The notes beneath the pieces are model-generated. The model was not told the origin of the DNA. It searched no databases and was given only the letters and a program-made list of their open reading frames with translations. Below are positions 54,780 to 64,000 of a stretch of DNA of 64,000 nt, piece after piece (positions within the stretch are counted from its first letter, which is position 1; each line of letters starts with the position of its first letter). The stretch comes from Vicugna pacos (Eukaryota; Chordata; Mammalia; Artiodactyla; Camelidae): positions 9,032,501 through 9,096,500 of the forward strand of contig NC_133019.1 in the NCBI RefSeq assembly GCF_048564905.1. Reading direction: 5' to 3'. Made by a program: the position numbers and the translations under genes.

Positions 54780-55420
54780 GTCAACCCCATATTTTGTATA
54801 AAGATGTTATTTTGGGGGATGGTTATTTATTATTATTAGCCTTTTCGGATTAATTATGGCACCGATTTTATAAGTGGGAGGAGCAATCTGTCACCCAGCA
54901 TTACACAGGAGGCCACCCAAGCTCCGTGTTTCCTGTTATCCTGCTGTAAATCAGTGTAACTTGCAGGAGAGCATGCCTCAACACACCGATGGCCGGCCCG
55001 TCCCCTGTCACGATCAATGCCAGGCCCACCGCTCCCCTCTCCTCGCTCCCCAAAGGGTCCTGAAAGAGGATTTGTCCAGGAACGCCGCGGCCCCGCAGCA
55101 TGCTGACTTTATAAAGAGACGAGGTGAAGTAACACTTTTCTTTTTCATACCCCGCGGTGTTGAGCTGAAATTGCAGCCTGCTTCTATTTTCAGAGGCCTC
55201 CTTGGTAAGAGAATGTTTTTATCTGGAGATACAATGACCGTGGCCCATACTCTGCCGTTCCCATGAAGGCCTTGCCAAAGTCCATGAATGCTCGCTTTAT
55301 GAATTGGTGTTGCAGGTGTTCAGGGGGGTATGTAATCACTCATGAATAGTCGAAAACCACAGAAAGTCCCTCCAGCCTCTGGCACCGAGGGCGGCGGGCT
55401 TTATAATTCTGTGAGAAAAC
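54780..55420. promoter_or_regulatory. Candidate conserved non-coding element, AT/GC two-part
   Basis: A repeat-free 640 bp. The AT-rich left part has 'ggattaattatgg' (54,847-54,859) and 'gattttataagt'. The GC-rich centre has 'aacgccgcggccccgcagca'. The right part has 'ctttataaagagac', 'ctcgctttatgaattggtg' and 'cactcatgaatagtcg', words like HOX/CDX sites. I see no exon with splice sites. The 130-codon frame at 54,874-55,266 looks accidental. Confidence 0.38.
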
Positions 55421-56520
55421 ACACATGCATCGAAAGCCTTCCCTGGGCCCCGGCGTTGCCTGAGGCCAAATCTTCGTCACAGCCCAGCCCTGGGCTGGTG
55501 GGCCGTTCCGGAAAAGAAGGGGCCTGTAAACGCCCTGTGGACCAACAAGGTGGTAGCTCTTGCACGATTCTTCTGCTCTGACTTGCTACAGGCGTTACTG
55601 GGGCCACGGGACTGTCTTTCTGCACACGTCACTTGTGTAAACTGGGAGGCCTGGAGATTTTTATGAAGACCTCATGGACCCCGGGCCAGGTGGGCTGGCT
55701 GCCCAGGGAAAGAAGGCACTGGGAGGTCAGGACCAAATGTCCTCAGATAATCTGCACGTGTCCTCGGGCAGAGGCAGGACCAGCGTCGTGGTGGGGGTGG
55801 AGGTCAAGAATAGAGTCTTTTCTCAAGCAGGCTGGAAAGGCGGGGGTGGGGGTGCTGGGAAAGAGTGTCCAGCTAGTGGGGGCCCACAGAGTCCAAGGCC
55901 AGGAATCTAAACTGAATCTATGGTATCCCCTCCACCCACGAAAAGCTACCTGAGAATCAGTGATGGTGGGAAGAGGGTCACTGGGAGCTAAGCGAGCTTG
56001 TGGTTCTCAGCCTCAGCCCCAAGGAGGCAGTGAAGATACGGAGGAAAGTCTTTGTCGTTATTTTCCACTTTCCCTGCCTGCCCTTCCTCTCTCCCAGGGC
56101 CTCTGTCCGAGCTGATCACTAGAGAAAAATCCCTGAGGGGGAACTCCAGCTCTCCAGTGCCCTGGGAGGATGCAAAAGATGTGGGAGCTTTGCGGAGAGA
56201 TTTCCAACTTCTCTGGCACTTTGAAAGGGTACTGGGGTCTCTTTGTCAGTGTAGATGTGGGGCCATTGAGGAAGACAGGAGCCTGATATGGGAAAAACAG
56301 GATAATGGCCGGTAGTACGTGGCCAGGAGCAGCCCAAACCCCTGGCACCACGAGCTTCCAGAAGCACTGGTAAAAGTGGGAGGTGACAACATGACAAGGC
56401 ATTGGCCCGAGAGGGAGGCTTCTATTCTTACAGCACCTTGGCCACTGATGTACCCTCACGCCCAGAGCTGGCAGGAGTGGCCCCAGAGAGGAGCTAGAAT
56501 TGGACTCCAGAAGGTGAGCT
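55421..56520. other. GC-rich unique sequence
   Basis: No repeat recognised. Overlapping frames on both strands (up to 157 codons at 56,058-56,531 minus) reflect composition and show no family motif. Confidence 0.35.
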
Positions 56521-56564
56521 GTCAAAGCCACCCATAAACAATGAAAAAAAATTAACTCCTGTAC
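56521..56564 (+). repeat. First copy of a 44-bp local dispersed repeat
   Basis: Begins 'gtcaaagccacccataaaca' and contains an A8 run then 'ttaactcctgta'. It matches 57,284-57,327 at about 40 of 44 positions. No repeat family is recognised for it. Confidence 0.75.
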
Positions 56565-56875
56565 TTAAGGGGTTAAAGAATTTTGAGATAATGAAGCTAC
56601 AGAGAAAGCAGGCTCTCAAAATGCCCGCCTTCCCTGGCTTTTCATACCTCGCCTAACGCAGGGTACACTAGTGAACTCACAAAGCCGAAACTACCCCGTG
56701 GGCCAGCTGACTAGTTACAGTCAAGTGGAAGAGAAAGTCTTTGAATTAGTAAAATTTCAGAAGCACAAAAGAAGACATTCTGTTTCCAAAGAGATTCTCC
56801 AGCTTGGCTCCCTGACGCCAGAAATTCCATAATTTGAAATGTATTCCTTTGGTTTAAGCCAACCGTAAGCTACCA

Positions 56876-57000
56876 TCAACACTCACTTACTCAGCAAACA
56901 TCGACTGAGCTCCTTCTTTGCTGTCCTGTGCCGGGTATTAGAGAGATGGGGAGGTGACAGGGACAAAGCTTCTGGTCTCATGGTGTTAATATTCATCTCT
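56876..57000 (-). repeat. Antisense L2 3' end
   Basis: 'cacttactcagcaaacatcg', 'tgctgtcctgtgccgggtat' and 'tctggtctcatggtgttaat' are the inverted L2 terminus. Confidence 0.65.
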
Positions 57001-57119
57001 ACCAGTCATTGAAGGATGAGATTCTCTAGTCGTTTCCTACAAGTACATTTTAATAGAAGGAGGGGACTATAGTGGGACACGTAAAGGAGGGCAGGGTGGA
57101 GATGGGCTGAATAAATTTC

Positions 57120-57520
57120 ACCTACTTCATTCATTCATCCATCCATTCAACAAACATGCTTTAAGCATCCCCTTAGAGCCAGATACTGGGGGTGAAACCA
57201 TTGAACAAGGCAGACACAGCCCCTCCCTTCAGGGAGCTTATGTCTAGTGTGGGAGACAATCACAGTACAATACAACTCATGCTGGTCAAAGCCACTCATA
57301 AACACTGAAAAAAAAATTAACTTGTGTAGGCAAAAGGCACGAAAACAGCACACATTAGGGGCACATGAAGCAAACTTGGAGAAAAGGGTAGACGAGGGGA
57401 AGCTTCTTGAAGGGAGTGGAATCACGGGAGTGAGGGTGGGGCTTCAGATTCCCTGAGAAAGGGAGCAGCTGATGCAAAGTCCCTAAGGCAAGAGTCCCAC
57501 CGTGGTCCCAGCTCCAGTTA
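57120..57520 (-). repeat. Antisense L2 3' end with foreign 44-bp block
   Basis: 'atccattcaacaaacatgct', 'ttgaacaaggcagacacagc' and 'cccttcagggagcttatgtc' are clear inverted L2. It continues to 'gatgcaaagtccctaaggca'. The 44-bp block at 57,284-57,327 interrupts it. Confidence 0.78.
57284..57327 (+). repeat. Second copy of the 44-bp local dispersed repeat
   Basis: Begins 'gtcaaagccactcataaaca' and has an A9 run then 'ttaacttgtgta'. It sits within an L2, where this text does not belong to the family as I know it, so it may be an insertion copied from 56,521. Confidence 0.7.
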
Positions 57521-57577
57521 GAAGGCGAAACATCAAAGTACGGGGAGGTGAGAGGTACAGTATCTGTGGGTTGAAGC

Positions 57578-57798
57578 CAGAAGTTGGCTAACTTTTCCCA
57601 CGAAGGGCCAGATAGCGCATCCTACAGGCTGGGTGTCCCACGTGGCCTGCTGCAAGCACTCAACTCTGCCCCCGTACCGGGAACTCGCCAGAGGTGACAT
57701 GCAAACAAATGGGTGCTGCTGTGTTTCAATCATACGTTATTTACAAGGAGAGACAGGGGGCTGGATTTGGCCCACGAGTCATAGTCTTTCAACCCCTG
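57578..57798 (-). mobile_element. hAT-Charlie-type DNA transposon
   Basis: Ends 'cagaagttggctaacttttc' and 'gtctttcaacccctg' are imperfect inverted repeats. Inside are 'aagggccagatagcgcatcc', 'aagcactcaactctgccccc' and 'ctggatttggcccacgag'. This is a common mammalian non-autonomous hAT element. The orientation convention and exact subfamily are uncertain. Confidence 0.85.
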
Positions 57799-58031
57799 GT
57801 CTAAGCAGGACTTGGAGCCAAACAGAGGCAGCTAAGGAAACTTCACCAGCTGGGGTGGGCCTCCCTAGAGAGGGTAAAATTCGTGGGTAAAAAAAAAAAC
57901 AAACCCAGGCAAGGAGCTGGGACACCCGAACTTGAGTCTTGGTCAGGGCGCAAGGCTAGTGTCTTCCTTATCTGTAAGACGAAGGATTAGAACAAGATGG
58001 TGTCCAGGACCTCTTCTCTGGAAGTCCAGAG

Positions 58032-58513
58032 CAGGGGCCCTTAACCTGAGGTTCGGGGATGCCCCCAAGGAACCTATGGATAATACTGAGCTGTCTGTGA
58101 ACTTAGGTGAAAACACACTGCATTTTTAGCTTCTTTCATTAATTTTTAACTGAAATGTAGCATTTGCTTCAATTGCCAGTGTAGGCAGCCAACCATAGTC
58201 GTATTAGCGGGCCCTGTGATTGTGTCCGATAGAAATCACAGACACTTTCACAGCGGGTTACAGTTGTGGCGTGTACACTGACATATCTTTCAACTTCTTT
58301 GAATTTACAGTAGCTATTGGATCTGCAACTAAACTTTGTTATTTAAAATGTGAATAGAGGCACATAGTATCTATAAGGGTTTTGCTATTTGGAAATTGTT
58401 ATTTCAGTATAATTAAGTTTTCCTTGTAATCCTATGTAATTTACTTTGCTCTTCAGAAAACAGTGTTCTAAGAAGGAATCCATCCCCCCTCCCAAAATGG
58501 GTAACAACTCCTG
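58032..58513 (+). mobile_element. hAT-type DNA transposon, about 480 bp
   Basis: 'caggggcccttaacctgagg' at the left and 'gggtaacaactcctg' at the right are terminal inverted repeats. Between are 'gcccccaaggaacctatgga', 'taactgaaatgtagcatttg' and 'gtgtccgatagaaatcacag', the order of a non-autonomous hAT element frequent in mammals. I do not recall the subfamily name. No transposase. Confidence 0.8.
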
Positions 58514-58554
58514 GGCTAGAGCAATGAATTATTAATTTATATATATCCTACTGG

Positions 58555-59110
58555 CAAAATATTAAAAAAAAACAAAAAACCACCCTTTTCAGGGGAAGAT
58601 GTGGCAAAGGAGTACTTTCTTACACAGCAGATGAAAATGAGAATTGTAACAGCCTTTTTAGAAGGTCATATGGCACTATTTCTTAAAATTCCACAATGCA
58701 TATGTGTACTCTCTAATCTCACTCCTGGAATTTAGCTAATATAAATAAAAACATCCACACACAAAAAGATGGATGGACAAGTATCATTCAAAAGGCCCCA
58801 AACAAACCAACAAACCTGGGAACACAATGAGGGCCCATCTCTAAGGAGAAAGTTGGAAAGTGATGACACATCCATACTCTGGAGTAGTCTACAGTCATTA
58901 AAAAGAAGGCTTTAGAGCTCTAAGAGATTCCCCAGGTGAGACTCCCTGGTGAGATTTCCCAGAAGACTCCTTGAATGAGGAAAGGAATACAATTTTTATT
59001 TCCTATAATTAAAATACATCTTGACAAAGGAATGTCCTGTGTGTATGGTATGTGTGCGATTACATGAGCATGGAGAAAGGTGAGAAAGAAAAGTATTAAG
59101 GTACTAATGT
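58555..59110 (+). repeat. Old L1/HAL1 3' end, sense
   Basis: 'gcagatgaaaatgagaattg', 'ttctcactcctgg aattt'-type text, 'cagtcattaaaaagaaggct' and 'atacaatttttatttcctat' follow an old L1/HAL1 3' UTR. Diverged. Confidence 0.65.
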
Positions 59111-59774
59111 TAGGTAGTTAGACAAGTGGGGGCACCGGGCAGACAGGTGGAGGAGGGGGAGGGTGGTCCAGAAGGTGGTGTTATGCCCACCTCCAGCTTA
59201 AAGGGACCTTACTTCTTCTAAATGAGTGCCCCCGAAAAGGTCAAAACCCGACAGCGAGGACTGCACAGTAACAGAAAGGACTTCACTGGACAAAACCAAT
59301 GTCCGCTGTATTATGATTAACACTGCAGTTTAGCCACACACAGCCCCCACCCCCATGCCCAGCATGGGTGTCCCTATGTACACCATGGGTAAGGACAAGT
59401 GAAAAGGGGCCAAACGTGACACGAGTAAGCATTCCAAGGACAGGAGCCATCAATCAATCAAGAGACCACCTCAAAGCGAGGGTACAAGAGAAAGAGGGGA
59501 GACAAAAAAAGGCGGCTTTTTCTCTTGGATCAGCCCGCCTCCCGTTCCTGAGGGGCGTACTTTTCCTTTCTTTTGAAATAAATCTTTTAAAATCTTTCAC
59601 TGCATAACGCACCATCTCCCGACTGTAAACTTGTCTTTCGAGAACGACAGGAATCGGGGTCTTTACCTTTCGGGGTTAACACTAATATGAGCTACATGGG
59701 AGAAGCTGATGCCGATGGATGGAGAGTGGACAGGGGAGAAGAGGGGGCCAAGAAAAACAGAAAAGGCCACACTA
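59111..59774. other. Unique sequence
   Basis: No repeat or exon recognised. Confidence 0.35.
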
Positions 59775-60030
59775 AAGACAGCAGCAGCGCGGATTATAAT
59801 ATGACTGGATTTTGCATTTATATAAAATTATGTTTGTATGATTAAAAGAGAAAGAGTTCCCTCCACCCCTCAGTAAAATCTATGATATCAGATAAAGCTT
59901 CTCTGGTTCACTGTCAATATATTGAGTATCTTTTGAACCTGTTTTGTTCCCAACAGATGCCTGACACCTTCTGGCAGCGTATTTGGGGACTGAAAAAATA
60001 AATCGTCAACACCCAACGTGGTTTTATTTC
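59775..60030. promoter_or_regulatory. Candidate conserved non-coding element
   Basis: Repeat-free AT-rich block with 'gcggattataatatgactgg', 'tttgcatttatataaaatta', a GATA-like 'atatcagataaagc' and 'aaaaataaatcgtcaac'. Texture only. Conservation is untested. Confidence 0.3.
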
Positions 60031-60739
60031 ACAAGTGAATGTGTCCGTTTCGACGCAAACAAGTCATTCATTCACTTGTAGAGAACCGTAAGTGCCGGGG
60101 ACGATGCTGCACTCCCCGGAGGATGGAAGGAGGGTGAAAAGGACAGGAAGGGAGGGGTGCTTTATCTTCTGTTTCTAGTTTGCTTCTTTACTGCTGTTGT
60201 TCACTAAGGTCAAATGTGCAGGGGTTTTTTTCTCATTTCTTCTACTTACTCCTTTGCTGGCTCACCAAATTCTCACAAAGATAAGATCGATGCCCGGGAC
60301 ATCACAGATACCCAGCAGAGGCTGGCAGAGTAATGAATGCAAGTCCACTGTCACACCTTTCAAGGTCATGAGGGCGTGGCGTTGGCTCCAGCCAGTCGCC
60401 ATCCTGCCCAATGACCTACAAGCTCAGGAATCTGATCAGGCCACTTTGCAGAGGCCGGCCACGCCACCAACTGCCCATCAGTTTCTGTTCTGCCGGCCAA
60501 GAGCGAGAACAAAAGAAGGGAGATGCCAGCAGTTTTCAGTCTCCTCAATTCGATGGCCTTTTTGTTTTTACCTCCCCAGATCTATTCTGGGAACTGTTAA
60601 CCAAAAGATAGGCTGATCCTCTCAAACAGCCTCTTCTTAACTCTTAGGAAGACAAAGGCTCTCACCGTTTTCTTCCTGTACAGAGGGGAGGGTAAGGAAA
60701 TTATCCTGGACACACTGGATTCCCTATTACAAGTGGCAG
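60031..60739. other. Unique sequence
   Basis: A possible scrap of antisense L2 at 60,061-60,125. Otherwise nothing. The 139-codon frame at 60,197-60,616 has no family features. Confidence 0.35.
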
Positions 60740-60975
60740 CCACTACCACCTAATACTTACAATTCCTTACGGCCAGTGCCACTCATTTCAAAGAGTTTGC
60801 ATCCGCACATAAAATTTCACAAGAGACAGGAAAGCACAGGCAGTGGTATTGGCAGGAGACAAAGAATCTGCATCCAGGTATAGGTGAGCAATTTGCAGGA
60901 GATTTGATAAGCAAGGAATACGGGAACTAGGGGCCCAACCCAGGGCTTCCGAATTATAACCCAGGCGCAATCAGC
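60740..60975 (-). repeat. Probable MIR SINE, antisense
   Basis: 'cctaatacttacaattcctt', 'aactaggggcccaacccagg' and 'gcttccgaattataacccag' resemble the inverted MIR 3' end and tRNA-like end. The core is poor. Confidence 0.5.
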
Positions 60976-61003
60976 ATTTTCCAGAAAATAAATTGATGTA
61001 GAT

Positions 61004-61531
61004 CAGCCCTGCCCAATAGAAACAGGACGTGAGCCACACATGTAAGTTACCAGATTTCCAGTCGCCACATAACAAAGTAAAAAGAAACAGATGAAATTGA
61101 TTTTAATATTTTTATGTAACGCATCATTGTGTAAATAATTATCACTTCGCCATGCAATGAGTATAAAAATGTGAACGACCTGGTTTAGCTTCTTTTTGTA
61201 CTAAGTTCTTGTTGTTATTTTAATTGGAGTACAGTCAGTTACAATGTGTCAGTCTCTGGTGTGCAGCACAGTGTCCCAGTCATGCGTATACAGCCATATA
61301 TTGGTTTTCATATTTTTTTCCACTGAAGGTTGTTATGAGATATTGAACATAGTTCCCTGTGCTATACAAAAGAAACTTTTTGTAAATCTATTTTTATATA
61401 TAGTGGCTAACATTTGTAAATCTCCAACAAATCTAGTGTTCATTGTATGCTTAGTAGGCGTCTGAATTCGGATCAGCCCCATTTCAAGTATGGAATAACC
61501 ACATGTGGCTGATGAATACTGTGCAAGACTG
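61004..61531 (+). mobile_element. hAT-type DNA transposon interrupted by an L1 end
   Basis: 'cagccctgcccaatagaaac' at the left and 'gaatactgtgcaagactg' at the right are imperfect inverted ends. 'gtgagccacacatgtaagtt', 'agtcgccacataacaaagta' and 'ggaataaccacatgtggctg' are the internal motifs of a common mammalian hAT element. An antisense L1 3' end occupies 61,214-61,430. Confidence 0.82.
61214..61430 (-). mobile_element. Short L1 3' end (ungulate type), antisense
   Basis: 'aattggagtacagtcagtta', 'gtgtcagtctctggtgtgca', 'gatattgaacatagttccct' and 'atttttatatatagtggcta' cover the same roughly 200-bp inverted 3' UTR as the copy at 50,594. The surrounding hAT resumes on both sides. Confidence 0.88.
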
Positions 61532-62094
61532 TTCACAGATGTAGGAAAGGGGGGAACACTAAGAGGATAGATTGCATTTGCAAATCCAGTAGACTTCTCT
61601 TCCAAAAGGAAATTGTGCTGTTGTGGAAGTGTCTCACCAGAAAAGGGGCTGAGGAAAGCCCGCATGGGCCCCAAATGTGGAGTCCAGACATCACGGAGAC
61701 GAGCATGTAGCCCCCGGGAATAGAAGCAAGGCCTGGGAAGGTTAGGGAGAAGATGCTCCCTCCAGGCTGCAAGGAGGGGCAGACCTGCTGGGGGCTTATA
61801 AACCTCTGTCAATAAGAAACCAGCTCCACAATAATTTTCAACCACAGTGCACCCTGACAGGAAACTGACCTAGTAAACCAGCAAATTACCGCTGCAGCCG
61901 GGCCTGCCCGCCTCCCACTCCATCCCCCAGTGAAACTCGAGCTGCTTGGAAGCTTCTGCTCAGCCTCCTGGAGGGTCAGAGAGGGGAGGCATACAGAGAA
62001 GTAGCAAGAGTTCTGACAGCCCAAGCTGCAAGCCCTGGGGTTCAGGGTCATGCCCGTGTGTGTGGGAGCAAGTACCAGCGAGTGCACTTGAGGC
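61532..62094. other. Unique sequence
   Basis: No repeat or exon recognised. Confidence 0.35.
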
Positions 62095-62265
62095 TGAGGC
62101 TGACCCTGACTCGCTGGGTGTCTCTGAGCTCATTGCTTCCCCTCTCTGAGCTCTCAGTTCCCCCATCAAAAGGCGGTGGCAGAAATGATCCTGCTCACCT
62201 GGGGCCCCGTCCGTTCTGTGGGTGAGCTTCTCAGGTAGCAAGCGCTCATTCATCGCCACGATAGG
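62095..62265 (+). repeat. MIR SINE, sense
   Basis: 'gaccctgactcgctgggtgt', 'tgcttcccctctctgagctc' and 'tcccccatcaaaaggcggtg' follow MIR order to 'agcaagcgctcattcatcg'. Confidence 0.68.
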
Positions 62266-63129
62266 TAAACTAACTTTGGAGAAAGTGGCCCATGGTGGTC
62301 ACGTTAGAAAGCTTGGGACCCGATTCCTGGCAAGAAGGCCAGAGGGACATGGAAGAAACCACTGGAAAATGAAAAATCATAATATAAAGTCTAAAGCTCG
62401 GGAAAGGGAGCTTCTGGGGAAACTAGATTTGGGAGGCATCAGCAAGGCCAAGTGGGGGAGCAGCAGCCTTCGGGGCTGGAGTTTACTCCACCTCTGTCCT
62501 CCGTGGGGACAGGAAGCCTGTGGTCCTACTCGATGATTATAAATAACAAATTGTGAACTCAGACAAAAGGGGTGTCAGCTTCATCTGTTGAAACAGGGCC
62601 CCTGGGATTATGCAAAGAGCACGAACCTGGCTAGTTAGGAGCAGTCCCAGCACCTCTCTGAGCCGCATTATGTGTCTACAGGGCAAGTCGGGGTGCCTTT
62701 TGCCTCCCTTGTCGCCTGAATCTGTTTCTGAACCCTCTGCACGTCCTGCCGGTGCCACAGGCACTGAAACATTCGCTAAAAGGACGCGTCAGCGTATTCC
62801 ATGCAGGACAGCAAGGGGGCTCTGTTATCACTTCCTCCTGACGCTCGCTCAAAATGCAGAGGTGCCAGAGAGCCCTGCTGTGGGAGGGCCCAGGGAGGCA
62901 GGTGCACTCAGGGGCAGGGCAGAGCAGAAGAGAAAGAGGCCTGTCATTCAGGCAGCTCCAGAGCATCTGCAGATCGAGGTTCGACGCCTCCTGCTTCTCC
63001 CTGCACCTGTGTCCTCAGCGCCAGCACGGGACTCCTTCCAGTCCACAAGTGTCCCCTCCATCTGCGGAACTTCTCAAACGCTCCAGCTTTTCTGGCTGGT
63101 TTAACAGCCTCATGGAGGGGTTAAAATCT
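62266..63129. other. Unique GC-rich sequence
   Basis: No sure repeat. 62,605-62,680 is faintly MIR-like. The 164-codon frame at 62,610-63,104 overlaps two other frames and has no recognisable domain. Confidence 0.35.
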
Positions 63130-63365
63130 CAAATTTAAACTGTCAAAGCTGTTTAAGGTCAAACAAAGCCTCCACCATCTAACTGAATCCAGGTTCCTCT
63201 CAAAGATGCCACTGGATGCCGTAATCACTTGGGTTTTGCAAACTCCACCTTTTTTATTGATGCTAAGAAACCGTGACATAATCCTAGAAGGCCAGCAAAC
63301 ATGCAACGAAAATAAAGGCAATGCAATTTCTTAGTAATGCCTTGCGCTTTAATTCATATCAGCCA
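63130..63365. promoter_or_regulatory. Candidate conserved non-coding element
   Basis: Repeat-free, with 'caaatttaaactgtcaaagc', a SOX-like 'gtcaaacaaagcc', 'gccgtaatcacttgggtttt', a C/EBP-like 'ggcaatgcaatttctta' and 'gcgctttaattcatatcag'. Conservation is untested. Confidence 0.3.
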
Positions 63366-63489
63366 GGGGAGCTCAAAATAGTGACTCCTGAAGGGAGCTG
63401 CTTGACCATACATGCTGGTGCCAGGCTGGGAGATGCTGTCAAGAAACCCACATGTCTCTTGTGTCTTCAGCCTGGGCTTCTGATGTAAA

Positions 63490-63600
63490 ATGGATCAATT
63501 TTCTTGAATCTGTGAGCCTCAGTTTCACTATCTGTAAAATGGAGAAAACAGCCTACTTTCTACCTAACCACCTGCATCAGTAATATAATATTGGAATAAC
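63490..63600 (+). repeat. MIR SINE fragment, sense
   Basis: 'tgagcctcagtttcactatc' and 'tgtaaaatggagaaaacagc' are the MIR core and the start of its 3' half. Confidence 0.82.
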
Positions 63601-64000
63601 TTAAATTGGGAGGAAAAGCAGCAGACTAGCAAGAAGGACTAGTGATAGAATTATAGATGGATTTTTTTTCTATAATTTATTTTCCAACACTTTTGAAATC
63701 TGATTACCTTTCCTAAAGAAGAAAAATTTAATTTACGTAAAATTTAACAAAGGAACTTGAAATCGATGAACTCTACACGAGGGCAAAACACAGTCAATTC
63801 TTAATTATCCATGTCCCACTGAATTCACCAAGTGTTCTGTCTATATTCAGTTTCTTAAATCCAAATGGGACACCCCTGTTCACTAAGAAGCCCTCTGTGG
63901 CAACCTCAATCCATCCATCGATCAGAGAATATAAATGTATGGGTTTATTTTAAACGGTGAACTCAGCATTGTGGAAAGTGCTTGGAAGATCTGAAGGGCT
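63601..64000. other. AT-rich unique sequence
   Basis: No repeat or exon recognised. Words such as 'aatttaatttacgtaaaatt' and 'cttaattatcc' are homeobox-like. Confidence 0.35.

Noticed and set aside
56058-56531. 157-codon minus-strand open frame
   Set aside because: GC-rich composition effect, overlapped by other frames, with no family signal.
61333-61845. 170-codon minus-strand open frame
   Set aside because: It runs through an L1 stub and a hAT element into unique DNA, with no protein-family motif.
62610-63104. 164-codon plus-strand open frame
   Set aside because: It overlaps frames on both strands, has no recognisable domain and no splice context.
1-64000. CRISPR array, operon, prophage or bacterial defence system
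   Set aside because: The repeats and composition are mammalian. There are no regularly spaced direct repeats or dense coding.

Overview
The window is vertebrate, and specifically mammalian, genomic DNA. It has no dense coding, no operon structure and no convincing protein-coding exon. About half of it is recognisable old interspersed repeats: MIR, L2, CR1/L3, L1, hAT/Tigger DNA transposons and MaLR/ERVL LTRs. Four copies of a tRNA-derived SINE, with split polymerase III A and B boxes and a tail starting 'cagtacctcc', match the Vic-1 type of SINE known from camelids. Several L1 3' ends are of the even-toed-ungulate type. Together these point to a camelid (camel, alpaca or llama). This rests on family recognition from memory, not on a search.

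Layout. 1-8.3 kb: L2 and MIR relics, one MLT1 LTR and one MER20. 8.3-11.9 kb: an old sense-strand L1 carrying a SINE and a second, twin-primed L1. 12-15.2 kb: mostly unique DNA with five MIRs and one SINE. 15.3-21.0 kb: two L1 fragments head to tail, the first joining a 5'UTR-like block directly to ORF2. 21.3-21.9 kb: an ERVL (MLT2-type) LTR holding a Tigger fragment. 22-27.5 kb: L1 3' end, L2/MIR relics and unique DNA. 27.6-28.5 kb: a strong CpG island, the only promoter-like object in the window. 28.9-31.3 kb: antisense L1 and L2 and a MER5-type element. 32.7-35.5 kb: an L1 ORF1 relic interrupted by a younger L1 3' end, a CR1/L3-like relic and an antisense L1 3' end. 36-39.5 kb: an unassigned repeat, an MLT1-like LTR and antisense L1. 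39.5-64 kb: mostly unique DNA with scattered MIR, L2 and hAT relics, one SINE, two short L1 3' ends and several AT-rich or homeobox-motif-rich stretches that look like conserved non-coding elements.

Function. There are no genes whose joint work can be described. The best-supported functional candidate is the CpG island near 28 kb, with a cluster of homeodomain motifs including a paired-class palindrome on its edge. Around it are candidate distal elements near 26.6, 39.8, 48.2, 52.3, 54.8, 59.8 and 63.2 kb. A gene-poor region with one CpG island, many ancient repeats and few young SINEs resembles the regulatory surroundings of a developmental gene, but this is inference. I found no undescribed protein system, CRISPR array, rRNA or functional tRNA gene.
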